DNA of 64,000 nucleotides from Bacteroidales bacterium (GCA_031275085.1 JAISPG010000019.1:62001-126000); one strand, 5' to 3'. Shown: positions 36,541 to 45,990, numbered from the stretch's first letter. Numbers and translations: made by a program. The notes: generated from the letters alone by a model not told the origin.

Positions 36541-39000
36541 ATGAAAAGATTTTTATATTACATTAAGCCATTTTTATTGATCTCTTTTTTATTTGTTATT
36601 TCAATTATATCATTAAAGATTTTTGAAACAATAAAACTGAGTTTTACTTCTGATATATTAAATCCAAATATTGTTTTACGTTCTATATTGTATAATTCTT
36701 TTGTTGCATGTTTTTTTTCAATCTTATTGTTCCCATTATTTATTTTAATAAATCTAATAAACAAAAAAATTGCAATATTTATAACTTCTTTTTTGTCTGC
36801 ATTTTTACTGCTTTCAGAAATAGCATTATTGATGTATTCTGAAAAGTCCGGTGTTTTGATGGGTAGTGAGTTTATTGAACGTTCATTGTCTGAAATAATT
36901 ATTACAGTAAAGGCATCAATGACTTTATTTGTACCTGTTGTTTTCGCATTAGTAGTGTTAGGAATATTTATTTTTCTTAGCTATTTTCTAAATAGAAAAA
37001 AAATTCATTTATTTAACCTTGCTCTGATCTTTATTTTCTTGATTTTTGGGTCATTGTATTGTATAAACATAGATAGTTTACTTAAAAAAGACTATTTAAA
37101 TAGATATAACGTAAAGACTTATATTGTTAATAAAAGCTGGTATTGTATAAAATCAGTACGGGACTATGTAAAATGGCAACAACGGGAAAAGGATGCAATG
37201 GCAGATGGTATTATTAAAGTAAAGGAAGACCAGTTGGATTTTTATTTTACATTGAATCCTGACAGAACTATTCCTGACAGATACTATCCACTTGAAAGAG
37301 TTGACGATATTGAAAGTACTCTTTCTCCTTTTTTCTATAGATCCGATACTATGCCGAACATTGTTTTTGTTATTGTTGAATCATTAGGACGGGAGTGGAG
37401 CGGTAAAAATGCAGACAGGGTTAGTTTTACTCCATTTATTGATTCACTGGCAGATGAGAGTTTATTCTGGAAAAATTGTTTTTCAACTACTCCAAGAAGT
37501 TTTGGTGCAGTTCCTGCTATAACAGGATCATTACCATATGGTTTCAAAGGATTTCAATTTGGAAATATGCCTCGTAATAATACATTAATATCTATACTAA
37601 AAAATAACAATTATCATACCAATGTTTTTTATGCAGGCTCTTTTAATTTTGATGCAGTAGGAGAATATTTGATTGCACAGGAAGTTGATTATATGTCTTT
37701 ATTTTATGAAGATTACAGAAAAAATGGGAAAAAATATGAAGGAACACCATGGGGATATAATGATGATATAATGTATACTAAAACAATAGAAGAACTAAAT
37801 TCTATGGACTCTGAAGATCCCATGTTCAATATGATAATTACAATTTCTTCCCATGATGAACTTAATGATGATAATCCAAACTTTAAATATGTATTTGAAC
37901 AAACAGATAAAATAATAGAAACTGTGTCTGATAGTAGACAGAGAATACATAAAATGTATCGAAATAAAATTGCCGGCATAGTTTATTCTGATAATAGTTT
38001 GAGGGATTTTTTTCAGAAATATAAAAACAGGCCTGATTTTGAAAATACAATATTTGTTATTACAGGAGACCATGCTTCAGAATTTTATATGAGAGATAAT
38101 TTATCAATGTTTCATGTACCTTTAATTATCTATTCGCCATTACTTAAAACGACTAGGCAATTTACTTCAATTGTATCGCATAATGATATTACTCCTTCAA
38201 TTACTGCACTCTTAAGAGATAATTTTAACTTAAAAACCAGTAAATATGTAAGCTGGGTAGGGACATCGTTAGATACTTCATCAACTTTTAACTCTAAGCA
38301 ACGACATTTATTTTTAAGGCTTGCCCAGGAAATAAAAGAAATGTTATATGATAAATATTATTATAATAGTGAAAATAATGCTTTATATGTAATGAATGAG
38401 AATGCAGACTTAATTGAAGTTCCGGATTCAGATTCACTTAAAAGTATAATGTATGACAGGCTAGAAAACTTAAAATATATTAATGAGTATGTATATAATG
38501 ATAGACTAACAAATTATCCGATATTTTCATTGGATGAATTTAAAAATATTGCATTCTTTTTTCAAGAAGATTCTTTATACTTGTCAACACCTGAGAAACA
38601 GGAAAGATATCAGATGGATTTTTTTCCTCCTATTAAGATCCCAATGCCGGCTTTTGCCAGTGGATGGGAAAAAATAAAAATAACATTGGAAGCAGATATT
38701 AAAATACTTGATAGTTTAGGTGTAGGAAATTATTTTAACATATTTTTTGGATGCGTAGGTAAAAATATTGTAAGAAATAATTCCAATGTTGACAAAATAA
38801 TAAAATACATTCCTGAGTCTAAAGTAAGAATAGGAGAATGGCAAAAAATGAACATTACCAGAACGTTTAAAGTGAGTGGAGCAACCGATATTTTATTACT
38901 TGTTTATTTCTATATAGAAGATTATGAATGGGTTGAAAAAAACAGGGTTGTGTTGAAGAATATTTCGGTAAAGATAGAAGGATTAGAATCTAAAGACTGA
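36541..39000 (+). CDS. LTA-synthase/phosphoglycerol-transferase-type sulfatase-fold membrane enzyme
   Basis: 819 residues with about five membrane helices in the first 190 residues, then an alkaline-phosphatase/sulfatase-fold domain outside (about 275-560): P-N-I-V-F-V-I-V-E-S-L-G, the nucleophile region S-T-T-P-R-S-F-G (315-322), and metal-binding T-G-D-H-A-S-E-F with a later F-H-V-P-L-I-I-Y. The C-terminal 250 residues are an extra domain I do not recognise. The family moves phosphoglycerol or phosphoethanolamine from lipids to glycans or lipoteichoic acid. It begins 1 nt after paralogue 1 and lies between the two DUF6056-like genes, which implies a common glycan substrate. Confidence 0.85.
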   Translation: MKRFLYYIKPFLLISFLFVISIISLKIFETIKLSFTSDILNPNIVLRSILYNSFVACFFSILLFPLFILINLINKKIAIFITSFLSAFLLLSEIALLMYSEKSGVLMGSEFIERSLSEIIITVKASMTLFVPVVFALVVLGIFIFLSYFLNRKKIHLFNLALIFIFLIFGSLYCINIDSLLKKDYLNRYNVKTYIVNKSWYCIKSVRDYVKWQQREKDAMADGIIKVKEDQLDFYFTLNPDRTIPDRYYPLERVDDIESTLSPFFYRSDTMPNIVFVIVESLGREWSGKNADRVSFTPFIDSLADESLFWKNCFSTTPRSFGAVPAITGSLPYGFKGFQFGNMPRNNTLISILKNNNYHTNVFYAGSFNFDAVGEYLIAQEVDYMSLFYEDYRKNGKKYEGTPWGYNDDIMYTKTIEELNSMDSEDPMFNMIITISSHDELNDDNPNFKYVFEQTDKIIETVSDSRQRIHKMYRNKIAGIVYSDNSLRDFFQKYKNRPDFENTIFVITGDHASEFYMRDNLSMFHVPLIIYSPLLKTTRQFTSIVSHNDITPSITALLRDNFNLKTSKYVSWVGTSLDTSSTFNSKQRHLFLRLAQEIKEMLYDKYYYNSENNALYVMNENADLIEVPDSDSLKSIMYDRLENLKYINEYVYNDRLTNYPIFSLDEFKNIAFFFQEDSLYLSTPEKQERYQMDFFPPIKIPMPAFASGWEKIKITLEADIKILDSLGVGNYFNIFFGCVGKNIVRNNSNVDKIIKYIPESKVRIGEWQKMNITRTFKVSGATDILLLVYFYIEDYEWVEKNRVVLKNISVKIEGLESKD

Positions 39001-39051
39001 AAAATAAATTTAGGTATAATATCCGATAATCATTTAATAAAAAGATAGTTT

Positions 39052-40848
39052 ATGTTACATGTATCAAAAAAATATTTTAACATAAAAAATATTTTGAAAA
39101 TCTGCATTCTTTTTGTTTGTATTTTTTCTGTATATCCATTTATATATTTGATGCGGTTTAATTTACCCGGAGTATGTGATGACTTGTTCCATGCATTTAA
39201 TCATATAGATAAATCTTATTGGGATGGAATATATTATTGGTATATTAACGGCTATAACGGCAGATTTGCAAATGCATTTTTTATGTTATGGCCGGGGCGC
39301 CCATTTATGAGTGAAATGTTTACAAAAATCTTTCCTGCCGTGATGATGTTTTTGATATATGCGGGAATTGTTTATCTTTTTCGATCTGTTAACCCAAAAA
39401 AATGGTGGGATAATTTATTGTATTCTTTAATACTGCTATCTTTTTTTTATGCTTATGTGCCGGATATTCACCAATTTTATTGGTATTCCGGTGCAACGGT
39501 GTATATTTTCCCTTTGATTTTTTACTTATTTTTACTTGGAATTTTTATCAGATATTTTAATAAAAAACAAAATGCTTTTTATATTATTGCTTCTGCAGTT
39601 TTACTAATTTTTATAATAGGTTCCCATGAGGTATGGATGATTTTAACAATGCTGACTATTGTTTTATTTTTTTTAAATTGCATACTGAAAGGGGAGAAAC
39701 TAAAAAAACACTCATATTTTCTTCTTGTGCTTAGTATAGTATTTGTACTTTTTGTATTACTTGCTCCGGGAACGGGAAACAGGATATATAATGAAGGAGA
39801 TTACTCTGATAATATGAATTTCATGGGAGCTTTTTTTATTTCTTTTTTTCATACCGGAAAATTCTTAATATCCTGGTTCTTTAACCTGGGGACAATATTG
39901 ATGTTGTTAGGTATACTTATGATATCCAAAAATAAAAAACGGAATTTTTTCCCATTGAGTAGATATTCGAATATTTTTTTATTTCTTTTAGTTATTTTTA
40001 TAGTTTATATTGGAGTATTTGTTTTATTATATTCACTCGGGCATACTAATCATGAATTGAGATTACGTGGACTGGTTCCGTCTTTTTTTGTTGCTACAAT
40101 TTTATTATTATTTATAATAAGTACACTTGGAAATAGAATGGTTGTAAAACAGATTTCAGAAAAATTGAATAATAATCTGGGGTATTTTTTTCTGTTTATC
40201 GGTTTCTTTTTTTCAGTAACAACTTCTGCTAATGTTAAAAATGCATATTGGGATATATATTCAGGTAATGCCGAAAAGGAATACAAAGAACAAGTATGGG
40301 TAAGAAATTATATAAAGAATAGTTCCGGGGATAAATTATATATACCACAGCTTAATAGAAATACAAAAACTTTATTTCTTTTTGAAATTCCTAATGTAGA
40401 AAGTAGTTTTTTACATTGGGTTACTTCTTATTATTATGGCAAAAATATTATTGTGAACAGATCAATGTCAATTGATGATTTTATTGAAATAAATACATTT
40501 TCTAAAGATAATAATACAGCAGGCATAATAAACAAAGATTCTCCTTATAGTTATATACATGAAGTTTCTGCCTCAGATTTGTTACAATCGCCCAAAAGAA
40601 CTATTCACTTGAAGGCTATTGTAAAACATAAAAATAATGTAATGCCAAATGCAAGACTGGTGATCAGTAATGAAAACTATTTGCATGAAACTCCGGTTAA
40701 AAATATTTTAAAGAATGATACGGTTGTTTCTTTTAGGTGGTTTTTTAAGAGGGATGAACTTAAAAATCATGAAAAATTCAACATATATCTGTATAATGAG
40801 GATGAAGAGATATTGGAAGTAGAATGTATAAATATGGAAATAAAATAA
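39052..40848 (+). CDS. DUF6056-like polytopic membrane protein (paralogue 2)
   Basis: 598 residues and about ten membrane helices. It aligns with paralogue 1 from end to end: P-G-V-C-D-D-L-F-H-A-F, Y-N-G-R-F-A-N-A-F-F-M, P-G-R-P-F-M, Y-V-P-D-I-H-Q-F-Y-W-Y-S-G-A-T-V-Y. The acidic pair in the first loop is kept. Probably a GT-C-like transferase with a slightly different substrate or acceptor. It ends the envelope block. Confidence 0.7.
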   Translation: MLHVSKKYFNIKNILKICILFVCIFSVYPFIYLMRFNLPGVCDDLFHAFNHIDKSYWDGIYYWYINGYNGRFANAFFMLWPGRPFMSEMFTKIFPAVMMFLIYAGIVYLFRSVNPKKWWDNLLYSLILLSFFYAYVPDIHQFYWYSGATVYIFPLIFYLFLLGIFIRYFNKKQNAFYIIASAVLLIFIIGSHEVWMILTMLTIVLFFLNCILKGEKLKKHSYFLLVLSIVFVLFVLLAPGTGNRIYNEGDYSDNMNFMGAFFISFFHTGKFLISWFFNLGTILMLLGILMISKNKKRNFFPLSRYSNIFLFLLVIFIVYIGVFVLLYSLGHTNHELRLRGLVPSFFVATILLLFIISTLGNRMVVKQISEKLNNNLGYFFLFIGFFFSVTTSANVKNAYWDIYSGNAEKEYKEQVWVRNYIKNSSGDKLYIPQLNRNTKTLFLFEIPNVESSFLHWVTSYYYGKNIIVNRSMSIDDFIEINTFSKDNNTAGIINKDSPYSYIHEVSASDLLQSPKRTIHLKAIVKHKNNVMPNARLVISNENYLHETPVKNILKNDTVVSFRWFFKRDELKNHEKFNIYLYNEDEEILEVECINMEIK

Positions 40849-40850
40849 CC

Positions 40851-40895
40851 CAACCCTTAAAAACAATTCGTTTGCATCATTAAATTTAAGGGTTG
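40851..40895. terminator. Weak inverted repeat between convergent genes
   Basis: CAACCCTTAAA at 40851-40861 pairs with TTTAAGGGTTG at 40885-40895 around a 23-nt loop. It lies between convergent genes, so a terminator is likely, but the loop is long. Confidence 0.35.
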
Positions 40896-40947
40896 AGTGT
40901 TTAGTGGGCATTGTAAAATTATATCATTTTAGATACTGCAATCCAAA

Positions 40948-41364
40948 TTATTTGATTAATCCGGAAGCAGCATTGCTATCCCAGTTCTCTGTAGTTTCAG
41001 TACATGAACCGTCTTCATTGAACATGATTGCCGCAACTCGTTCATTATTTCTTAAGTAAATATCCATGATAACTCTGAATATAACAATTTTTTTCCCGTC
41101 AATTTCAACGGTAGTTGGTTCTATGTTAGACATGAATCCTAACATTCCTAGTATACCTAACGGATGTAATGTTATGTCAACTTTTGTTCCATTAATTGAT
41201 GTTAAGTATGCTAATCCCATATTTCGGTCAAAGTCCCAGTTATAGCTGAATTCACATTTTGCATTTGGAAGCACAGGAGTTCCTTCATATGCTTTACTGA
41301 GAGTTAGTATAAATGTATCACTGGAAGGAACAGGAGTTTGGTTTCTTTTTAAATTATTTGCCAT
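40948..41364 (-). CDS. Hypothetical protein
   Basis: 138 residues without signal peptide or membrane helix, apparently all-beta. Stretches such as C-E-F-S-Y-N-W-D-F-D and I-M-F-N-E-D-G-S-C-T-E-T do not match a family I know. It stands alone; about 440 nt of AT-rich DNA lie upstream. Confidence 0.55.
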   Translation of the reverse strand: MANNLKRNQTPVPSSDTFILTLSKAYEGTPVLPNAKCEFSYNWDFDRNMGLAYLTSINGTKVDITLHPLGILGMLGFMSNIEPTTVEIDGKKIVIFRVIMDIYLRNNERVAAIMFNEDGSCTETTENWDSNAASGLIK

Positions 41365-41807
41365 AATTAATTGATTTTTAATGATTAATACTTTATTTAC
41401 TTATCTGTCAACTTTTTGTAGATTAAATACTACTTTATAATAATGGATGGTTAGCCATTTTTAACCTGCATATATGATTTAAAATATTAAATATTTATAT
41501 GATTATGATTTTATTTGATAAATATTTCTTTTTTATAATATTTTATTAAAAATTATATAATTTTAAAATATACATATAAAGGAAAATGAAAAATATGTAT
41601 AATGCAAATTAATTTATATATTTTTAATTATTGAAAAATATATTTTAATAGAAGTAAGGAAATAATGAAAGGTTAATTATTTATTTAAACGGAATCTTTA
41701 CTTTCGAATTAAATTGAAACTAATTAGGATAAATGAGATATAAATTGTTTTGAGATTAAAAATTATGATAATATTCAACATTAAATAACTTTATAAAATT
41801 AAATAAA
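41365..41807. other. AT-rich intergenic stretch
   Basis: About 440 nt, very rich in A and T, with no open frame of note on either strand and no RNA gene or clear repeat. The promoter of the gene ending at 40948 should lie at its left side. Confidence 0.6.
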
Positions 41808-42017
41808 TCAAATCTTTGTGAGTGCTTTTCCTTTATGGGTAGCAATATGATCACTCTTATCGCTTTTGATTTCATACTGTGGCTCGTCTTCAGTAGCATG
41901 ATGGGTATAGCCTTTATAATCAAAATCCGAAGTATGTATTTTAATGATTGTTCCCGAAACTTGTCCGGCTTCAGAGTTCCAGCTTACTTTATCGCCTATT
42001 TTAAATTTTGTTTTCAT
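41808..42017 (-). CDS. HVA1/DUF2945 family small protein
   Basis: 69 residues. F-K-I-G-D-K-V-S-W-N-S-E-A-G then G-T-I-I-K-I-H and P-Q-Y-E-I-K-S-D-K-S are the signature of the HVA1 (DUF2945) family, a small SH3/Tudor-like beta barrel whose function is not known. It is followed by the DUF488 gene on the same strand after 60 nt upstream spacing. Confidence 0.85.
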   Translation of the reverse strand: MKTKFKIGDKVSWNSEAGQVSGTIIKIHTSDFDYKGYTHHATEDEPQYEIKSDKSDHIATHKGKALTKI

Positions 42018-42077
42018 AATATATTTTTGATGATTCTTAGATAAGTCCCGGAAATCAACTATTACTCATCATTTATT

Positions 42078-42608
42078 TTAATCTGTATAAGATACATGGT
42101 TATTAATTACTTTGGCTGGAGAAGTATAAGTATGTTCCTGTATTTTTCCTATATTCATGATATGCAGGACTTTCCAGCCTTTTGCTTTAAGATAATCGGA
42201 TATTAAGGAACGATGGCATCGCCACCAGACAGATTCGGCACACATATAAGCCGTGGGAGCCTGCAATGCAATATTTTCCAATTCTGTAACGGCATTTTCA
42301 AAATTATCTGTTTCCATATAATCCGCGTAGCCTCGAAAAGAAGCATTTTTCCATCGATTATTTTTTGAATCTTTCCTGACTTTTCTTCTTCCGCCTAAAT
42401 CTTTCATATAGATATAACGGATCCCACTTTCAGGTAATACTGTTTCAAGATTTTCTTTGTCAAATTGTGGAAATCTACGTGATCCAGGCATACTCCTTAT
42501 ATCGACAAGGATTTTAATATCAAAGGATTGTAATATTGCAATAAAATCATTCATAGTATGTGTTGAATGCCCTATGGTATAAATGGTATGTCGCGTAGGA
42601 TCGTTCAT
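42078..42608 (-). CDS. DUF488 family protein
   Basis: 176 residues. T-I-G-H-S-T-H-T near the start, V-D-I-R-S-M-P-G-S-R-R-F-P-Q-F, and the cysteine-containing C-A-E-S-V-W-W-R-C-H-R-S segment are diagnostic of DUF488. The biochemical role is not established; links with DNA modification and repair have been suggested from context. It overlaps the upstream SMUG2-like gene by 4 nt (ATGA), so both are made together. Confidence 0.88.
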   Translation of the reverse strand: MNDPTRHTIYTIGHSTHTMNDFIAILQSFDIKILVDIRSMPGSRRFPQFDKENLETVLPESGIRYIYMKDLGGRRKVRKDSKNNRWKNASFRGYADYMETDNFENAVTELENIALQAPTAYMCAESVWWRCHRSLISDYLKAKGWKVLHIMNIGKIQEHTYTSPAKVINNHVSYTD

Positions 42609-43300
42609 TTGACACTATTTAGTGTTGAAATATATTTGTCAATATAGAACTGTTTCTCTTTTGATTTATATTGTTGAATGTATCTGGGATGTTCAAGTAT
42701 TGTCAACTGATCGAATAGTTTTGCTTTTTTATTCATTTTTTCAATATATCTGGCATTTTTCTTTCCCAGAACAAAAACTTCGGAAGTATCTAATCCAAAG
42801 TCAATTTGTTTTTTTAATGAAGAAATCATAAAATTTTCAGTCATCTCAAATAGTTCTGATTCATCATAATAATTAGCATTGACCCATTTTCCGTCTTTTG
42901 TCCGACGAGTGATTGCTAATGGGAAAGGTGAATTAATATAAAACTTTTTATAAAAATTCTCAGCGCCACCATATTGATCAATCATTTCGTATATAAAGAC
43001 AGAGGAAACTTCATGAGTTTGTGCCGATTTCATCTTGATACCACAAATGCTTTCCAGACGTTTTGTATCTGTAAAAGGTATACCGGTAATTCCAGCGCCA
43101 TGTCTTCCGGGGTTTATCCCTATGATAAACCGGCGTTGTATGGAATCGTTATAATATTGATGATAAAATTGTTCTGATACTTTTGCAGTTTCAGGATTAT
43201 CCAGAAAAGGATTGAGCACCCGGAATTCTACCGGTAACCTGTCGGTATAGTTAAGATGCCGGTTAAAATCAATTATTTTATCAGCAAATGTTTTTGTCAT
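42605..43300 (-). CDS. SMUG2-like uracil-DNA glycosylase family protein (DUF4918)
   Basis: 231 residues. The active-site motif of the uracil-DNA glycosylase fold is seen as I-I-G-I-N-P-G-R-H-G-A-G-I-T-G, with the second motif L-E-H-P-R-Y-I-Q-Q-Y near the end. This matches the SMUG2/DUF4918 group, which removes uracil or oxidised uracil from DNA. It is translationally coupled to DUF488 and lies 15 nt after a cupin gene, forming a small minus-strand operon. Confidence 0.8.
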   Translation of the reverse strand: MTKTFADKIIDFNRHLNYTDRLPVEFRVLNPFLDNPETAKVSEQFYHQYYNDSIQRRFIIGINPGRHGAGITGIPFTDTKRLESICGIKMKSAQTHEVSSVFIYEMIDQYGGAENFYKKFYINSPFPLAITRRTKDGKWVNANYYDESELFEMTENFMISSLKKQIDFGLDTSEVFVLGKKNARYIEKMNKKAKLFDQLTILEHPRYIQQYKSKEKQFYIDKYISTLNSVK

Positions 43301-43315
43301 GTATTTTGTAAAACT

Positions 43316-43645
43316 TTATCCTTTGATCATGGTCAATAACATTTTGAATTTTTCAACAGCAAATAAGGCATGTGTAATATGGGCAGGCATAATAATACTT
43401 TCTCCTTCTTTAACAACAACAGGATTACCACCGATTTTAATTTCGACTTTACCGTCCAAGACCTGTACCATTGCATCAAATGGGGCAGTGTGTTCGCTTA
43501 GTCCTTGACCTTTGTCGAAAGAAAATAATGTAATATTGCCTGCTTCGTTCTTTAAAATCTGTTTACTGACAACACCTCCATTGGAATAATCAATCAGTTC
43601 GAAAAGTTCCATAACTTTTCCTTTTTCAAATATATTATCGTTCAT
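43316..43645 (-). CDS. Small cupin-domain protein
   Basis: 109 residues forming a single cupin barrel: motif 1 G-Q-G-L-S-E-H-T-A-P-F-D-A-M-V-Q-V-L-D-G, then motif 2 around I-M-P-A-H-I-T-H-A-L. The metal-binding residues H-x-H of motif 1 are reduced to a single His, with a second His pair in motif 2. Such stand-alone cupins have varied or unknown roles. First gene of the cupin-SMUG2-DUF488 run. Confidence 0.8.
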   Translation of the reverse strand: MNDNIFEKGKVMELFELIDYSNGGVVSKQILKNEAGNITLFSFDKGQGLSEHTAPFDAMVQVLDGKVEIKIGGNPVVVKEGESIIMPAHITHALFAVEKFKMLLTMIKG

Positions 43646-43950
43646 AGTTGTTATTTTTTAGATTTAAACCTTCTTTATATTTTAAATATAACAAATAAAA
43701 TGCTGTGTTGTTGTATATATTAATATTCTTTTTCAAAAGAAGGTGGTTTTACATTATTCAGGTATATAAGGGATTTTATTCTAATTCTTTTCCTTTATCT
43801 AATGTGGTTAAATAACCCAATCTATAGTATAATAACTGCAAAAATCGTGCAAGAACTTAAATATATTTTGGGGAACAAGTTGGATAATAAGAATCAATAA
43901 TAAAATTGTTTAATTATCTAAATCTCTCTATTCGCAATTGCTTTGAAACA
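43646..43950. other. Intergenic region between the cupin gene and tRNA-Val
   Basis: About 300 nt of AT-rich DNA with no convincing frame. It should carry the minus-strand promoter of the cupin operon at its left end; the tRNA terminator lies at its right end. Confidence 0.5.
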
Positions 43951-43975
43951 AAAAAGCCCGACCAATTCGGGCTTT
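43951..43975 (-). terminator. Terminator of the tRNA-Val gene
   Basis: AAAGCCCGA (43953-43961) pairs with TCGGGCTTT (43967-43975); read on the minus strand the hairpin is followed by a T run. It lies 9 nt beyond the tRNA 3' end. Confidence 0.85.
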
Positions 43976-43983
43976 AATTTTTG

Positions 43984-44058
43984 TGAGCCATGCTGGATTC
44001 GAACCAGCGACCTCTAGCCTGTCAAGCTAGCGCTCTAAACCAACTGAGCTAATAGCTC
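43984..44058 (-). tRNA. tRNA-Val (anticodon GAC)
   Basis: On the minus strand the acceptor GAGCTAT pairs with ATGGCTC, the D stem is GCTC/GAGC, the anticodon stem CTAGC/GCTAG encloses loop TTGACAG (anticodon GAC, codons GUC/GUU), and the T stem GCTGG/CCAGC has loop TTCGAAT. Discriminator A is at 43984; CCA is not encoded. Confidence 0.95.
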
Positions 44059-44162
44059 TTTTTGCGGTGCGAAAATATAAATTAATTTGTAAAGTTAAAA
44101 GTTTATAAAGTAAAAAGTTAAATTATATTTTTAATAAATTTCAACTTTAAGAATTTATAAAT

Positions 44163-45431
44163 TTACTGTTTAAGCTTTATAGTTTGTGTCCTGTCTGGAC
44201 CTACAGATACATATTTTACTTTAACTCCGGTTTTTATATGAATATATTTTAAATAGTTTATTAATTCAGCAGGAAGATTTTTTTGTTTTTTGCAATTTGT
44301 CAGATCTGTTTTCCAGCCTGGTAATTCTTCATAAATAATTTCAATGTCGGTATTAAGATCGTATGGTACGTAATCAATTATTTCACCGTTTATTTTATAA
44401 CCTACAGCAACTTTAATTGTGTCAAAGCCACTTAATACATCTGCTTTGGTAATAATAAGTTTAGTAACACCGTTAAGCATTATCGAATAACGTAAAGCTA
44501 CCATGTCAAGCCATCCGCAACGGCGTGGTCTCCCGGTAGTGGCTCCGTATTCATTTCCGTTTTTTCTTAATAATTCGCCTGTTTCATCAAAAAGTTCGGT
44601 AGGAAAGGGGCCACTTCCAACGCGTGTACAATATGCTTTACAAATTCCGTAAACATCTCCGACTTTATGAGGAGAAACCCCAAGTCCTGTACAAACTCCT
44701 GCAGTAGTTGTATTTGATGAAGTAACAAAAGGGTAGGAACCAAAGTCAATATCGAGCATCGTACCTTGTGCTCCTTCTGCCAGAGTTTTTAGATCATTTT
44801 TTAAAGCTTCATTTATAAATATTTCCGAATCAATAAATTTAAATGCTTTTAAATATTCTAATGCAGCAAACCATTCTTTTTCATATTCCGGATTGGTTTC
44901 AGTAAACCCATAGCCTTTAAATATTTTTTCATGATGTGCTTTAGTAGCATTATATTTTTCAATAAAATCGTTTTGAAAAATATCTCCGGTTTTTAAGGCT
45001 ATACGTGCTGTTTTATCAGTATATGCAGGTCCTATACCTTTAAGAGTAGAACCTATTTTTTGATCTTTTTTAGATTCCTCATAAGCTTTATCCAATAAGC
45101 GATGGGTAGGCATTATTAATTCTGCTTTACGGCTTATTAACAGATTTGTTTTGAGATCAGCACCGACTTTTTCGGCTTTTTCAATTTCATCTTTCAGAAT
45201 TACCGGATCAATTACAACTCCATTTCCTATGATATTGATCTTTTTTTCATGGAAAATACCGGATGGTATAGTATGCAAAACATGTTTTATATTGTTAAAT
45301 TCAAGTGTATGTCCTGCGTTAGGACCTCCCTGAAATCTTGCAATAATATCGTACTTAGGAGTAAGGACATCAACAATTTTACCTTTACCTTCGTCTCCCC
45401 ATTGTAATCCTAGCAGAACATCAATTTTCAT
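44163..45431 (-). CDS. purA: Adenylosuccinate synthetase
   Basis: 422 residues. It joins IMP and aspartate with GTP to give adenylosuccinate in AMP synthesis. The start has the P-loop L-Q-W-G-D-E-G-K-G-K; further signatures are F-Q-G-G-P-N-A-G-H-T, I-G-S-T-L-K-G-I-G-P-A-Y, E-G-A-Q-G-T-M-L-D-I-D-F-G-S-Y-P-F-V-T-S-S and T-G-R-P-R-R-C-G-W-L-D. It starts 6 nt after the Fur-family gene and shares its transcript. Confidence 0.97.
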   Translation of the reverse strand: MKIDVLLGLQWGDEGKGKIVDVLTPKYDIIARFQGGPNAGHTLEFNNIKHVLHTIPSGIFHEKKINIIGNGVVIDPVILKDEIEKAEKVGADLKTNLLISRKAELIMPTHRLLDKAYEESKKDQKIGSTLKGIGPAYTDKTARIALKTGDIFQNDFIEKYNATKAHHEKIFKGYGFTETNPEYEKEWFAALEYLKAFKFIDSEIFINEALKNDLKTLAEGAQGTMLDIDFGSYPFVTSSNTTTAGVCTGLGVSPHKVGDVYGICKAYCTRVGSGPFPTELFDETGELLRKNGNEYGATTGRPRRCGWLDMVALRYSIMLNGVTKLIITKADVLSGFDTIKVAVGYKINGEIIDYVPYDLNTDIEIIYEELPGWKTDLTNCKKQKNLPAELINYLKYIHIKTGVKVKYVSVGPDRTQTIKLKQ

Positions 45432-45437
45432 TTTTAC

Positions 45438-45896
45438 TTATATTTTTGTTATTTGGCAATCAGAACATATTCCATAAAAATATAAGGAATGATGACTGAT
45501 TTTAAAGTTATTACTTTTTGAAACACTATTCTCAATTTCAATAATCCTTGGATCACAAAATTCTGTTACTTTTCCACAATTTGAACAAATCAGGTGATCG
45601 TGTTGGGAACGTTCAAATACTTTTTCGTAAATTCCTAAGTTTTTACCGAACTGGTGTCTTGATACAAGTCCGGCATCTATAAGGATATCCATACTATTGT
45701 ATAAAGTTGCACGGCTAACCCTGTAGTTCTTATTTTTCATGGATACATACAGGCTTTCAATATCAAAATGTCCTGTAGGTTTTGAGTATATTTCATCAAG
45801 AATAGCAAAACGTTCAACAGTTTTTCTCAAATTGTTTTTTTCTAAGTAATCTGATAGAATTTCGCGTATTCTTGAATTATGGTTTTTAGACTCCAT
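45438..45896 (-). CDS. Fur-family transcriptional regulator (Fur/PerR-like)
   Basis: 152 residues: an N-terminal winged helix (about 8-90), then the metal/dimer domain with H-D-H-L-I-C-S-N-C-G and Y-G-I-C-S-D-C, two C-x-x-C pairs that bind structural zinc as in Fur and PerR. Sequence alone does not tell Fur from PerR. It precedes purA by 6 nt, a conserved-looking pairing. A palindrome TTTTAG-A-CTAAAA lies 9 nt upstream of its ATG, consistent with autoregulation. Confidence 0.9.
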   Translation of the reverse strand: MESKNHNSRIREILSDYLEKNNLRKTVERFAILDEIYSKPTGHFDIESLYVSMKNKNYRVSRATLYNSMDILIDAGLVSRHQFGKNLGIYEKVFERSQHDHLICSNCGKVTEFCDPRIIEIENSVSKSNNFKISHHSLYFYGICSDCQITKI

Positions 45897-45905
45897 TCAA
45901 AATAT

Positions 45906-45918
45906 TTTTAGACTAAAA
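45906..45918. promoter_or_regulatory. Palindrome upstream of the Fur-family gene, candidate autoregulatory site
   Basis: TTTTAG-A-CTAAAA, 6-nt arms around one base, lies just upstream of the Fur-family start codon. It shares the TTTAGA/TCTAAA flavour of the palindrome before sufB (3474-3490). Binding is inference. Confidence 0.35.
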
Positions 45919-45990
45919 TATGATAAAATGATTAATTGACAAAACAAAAAAAAAATAGTTTTTAACAAAGAAAGATCAATACATTGATGA

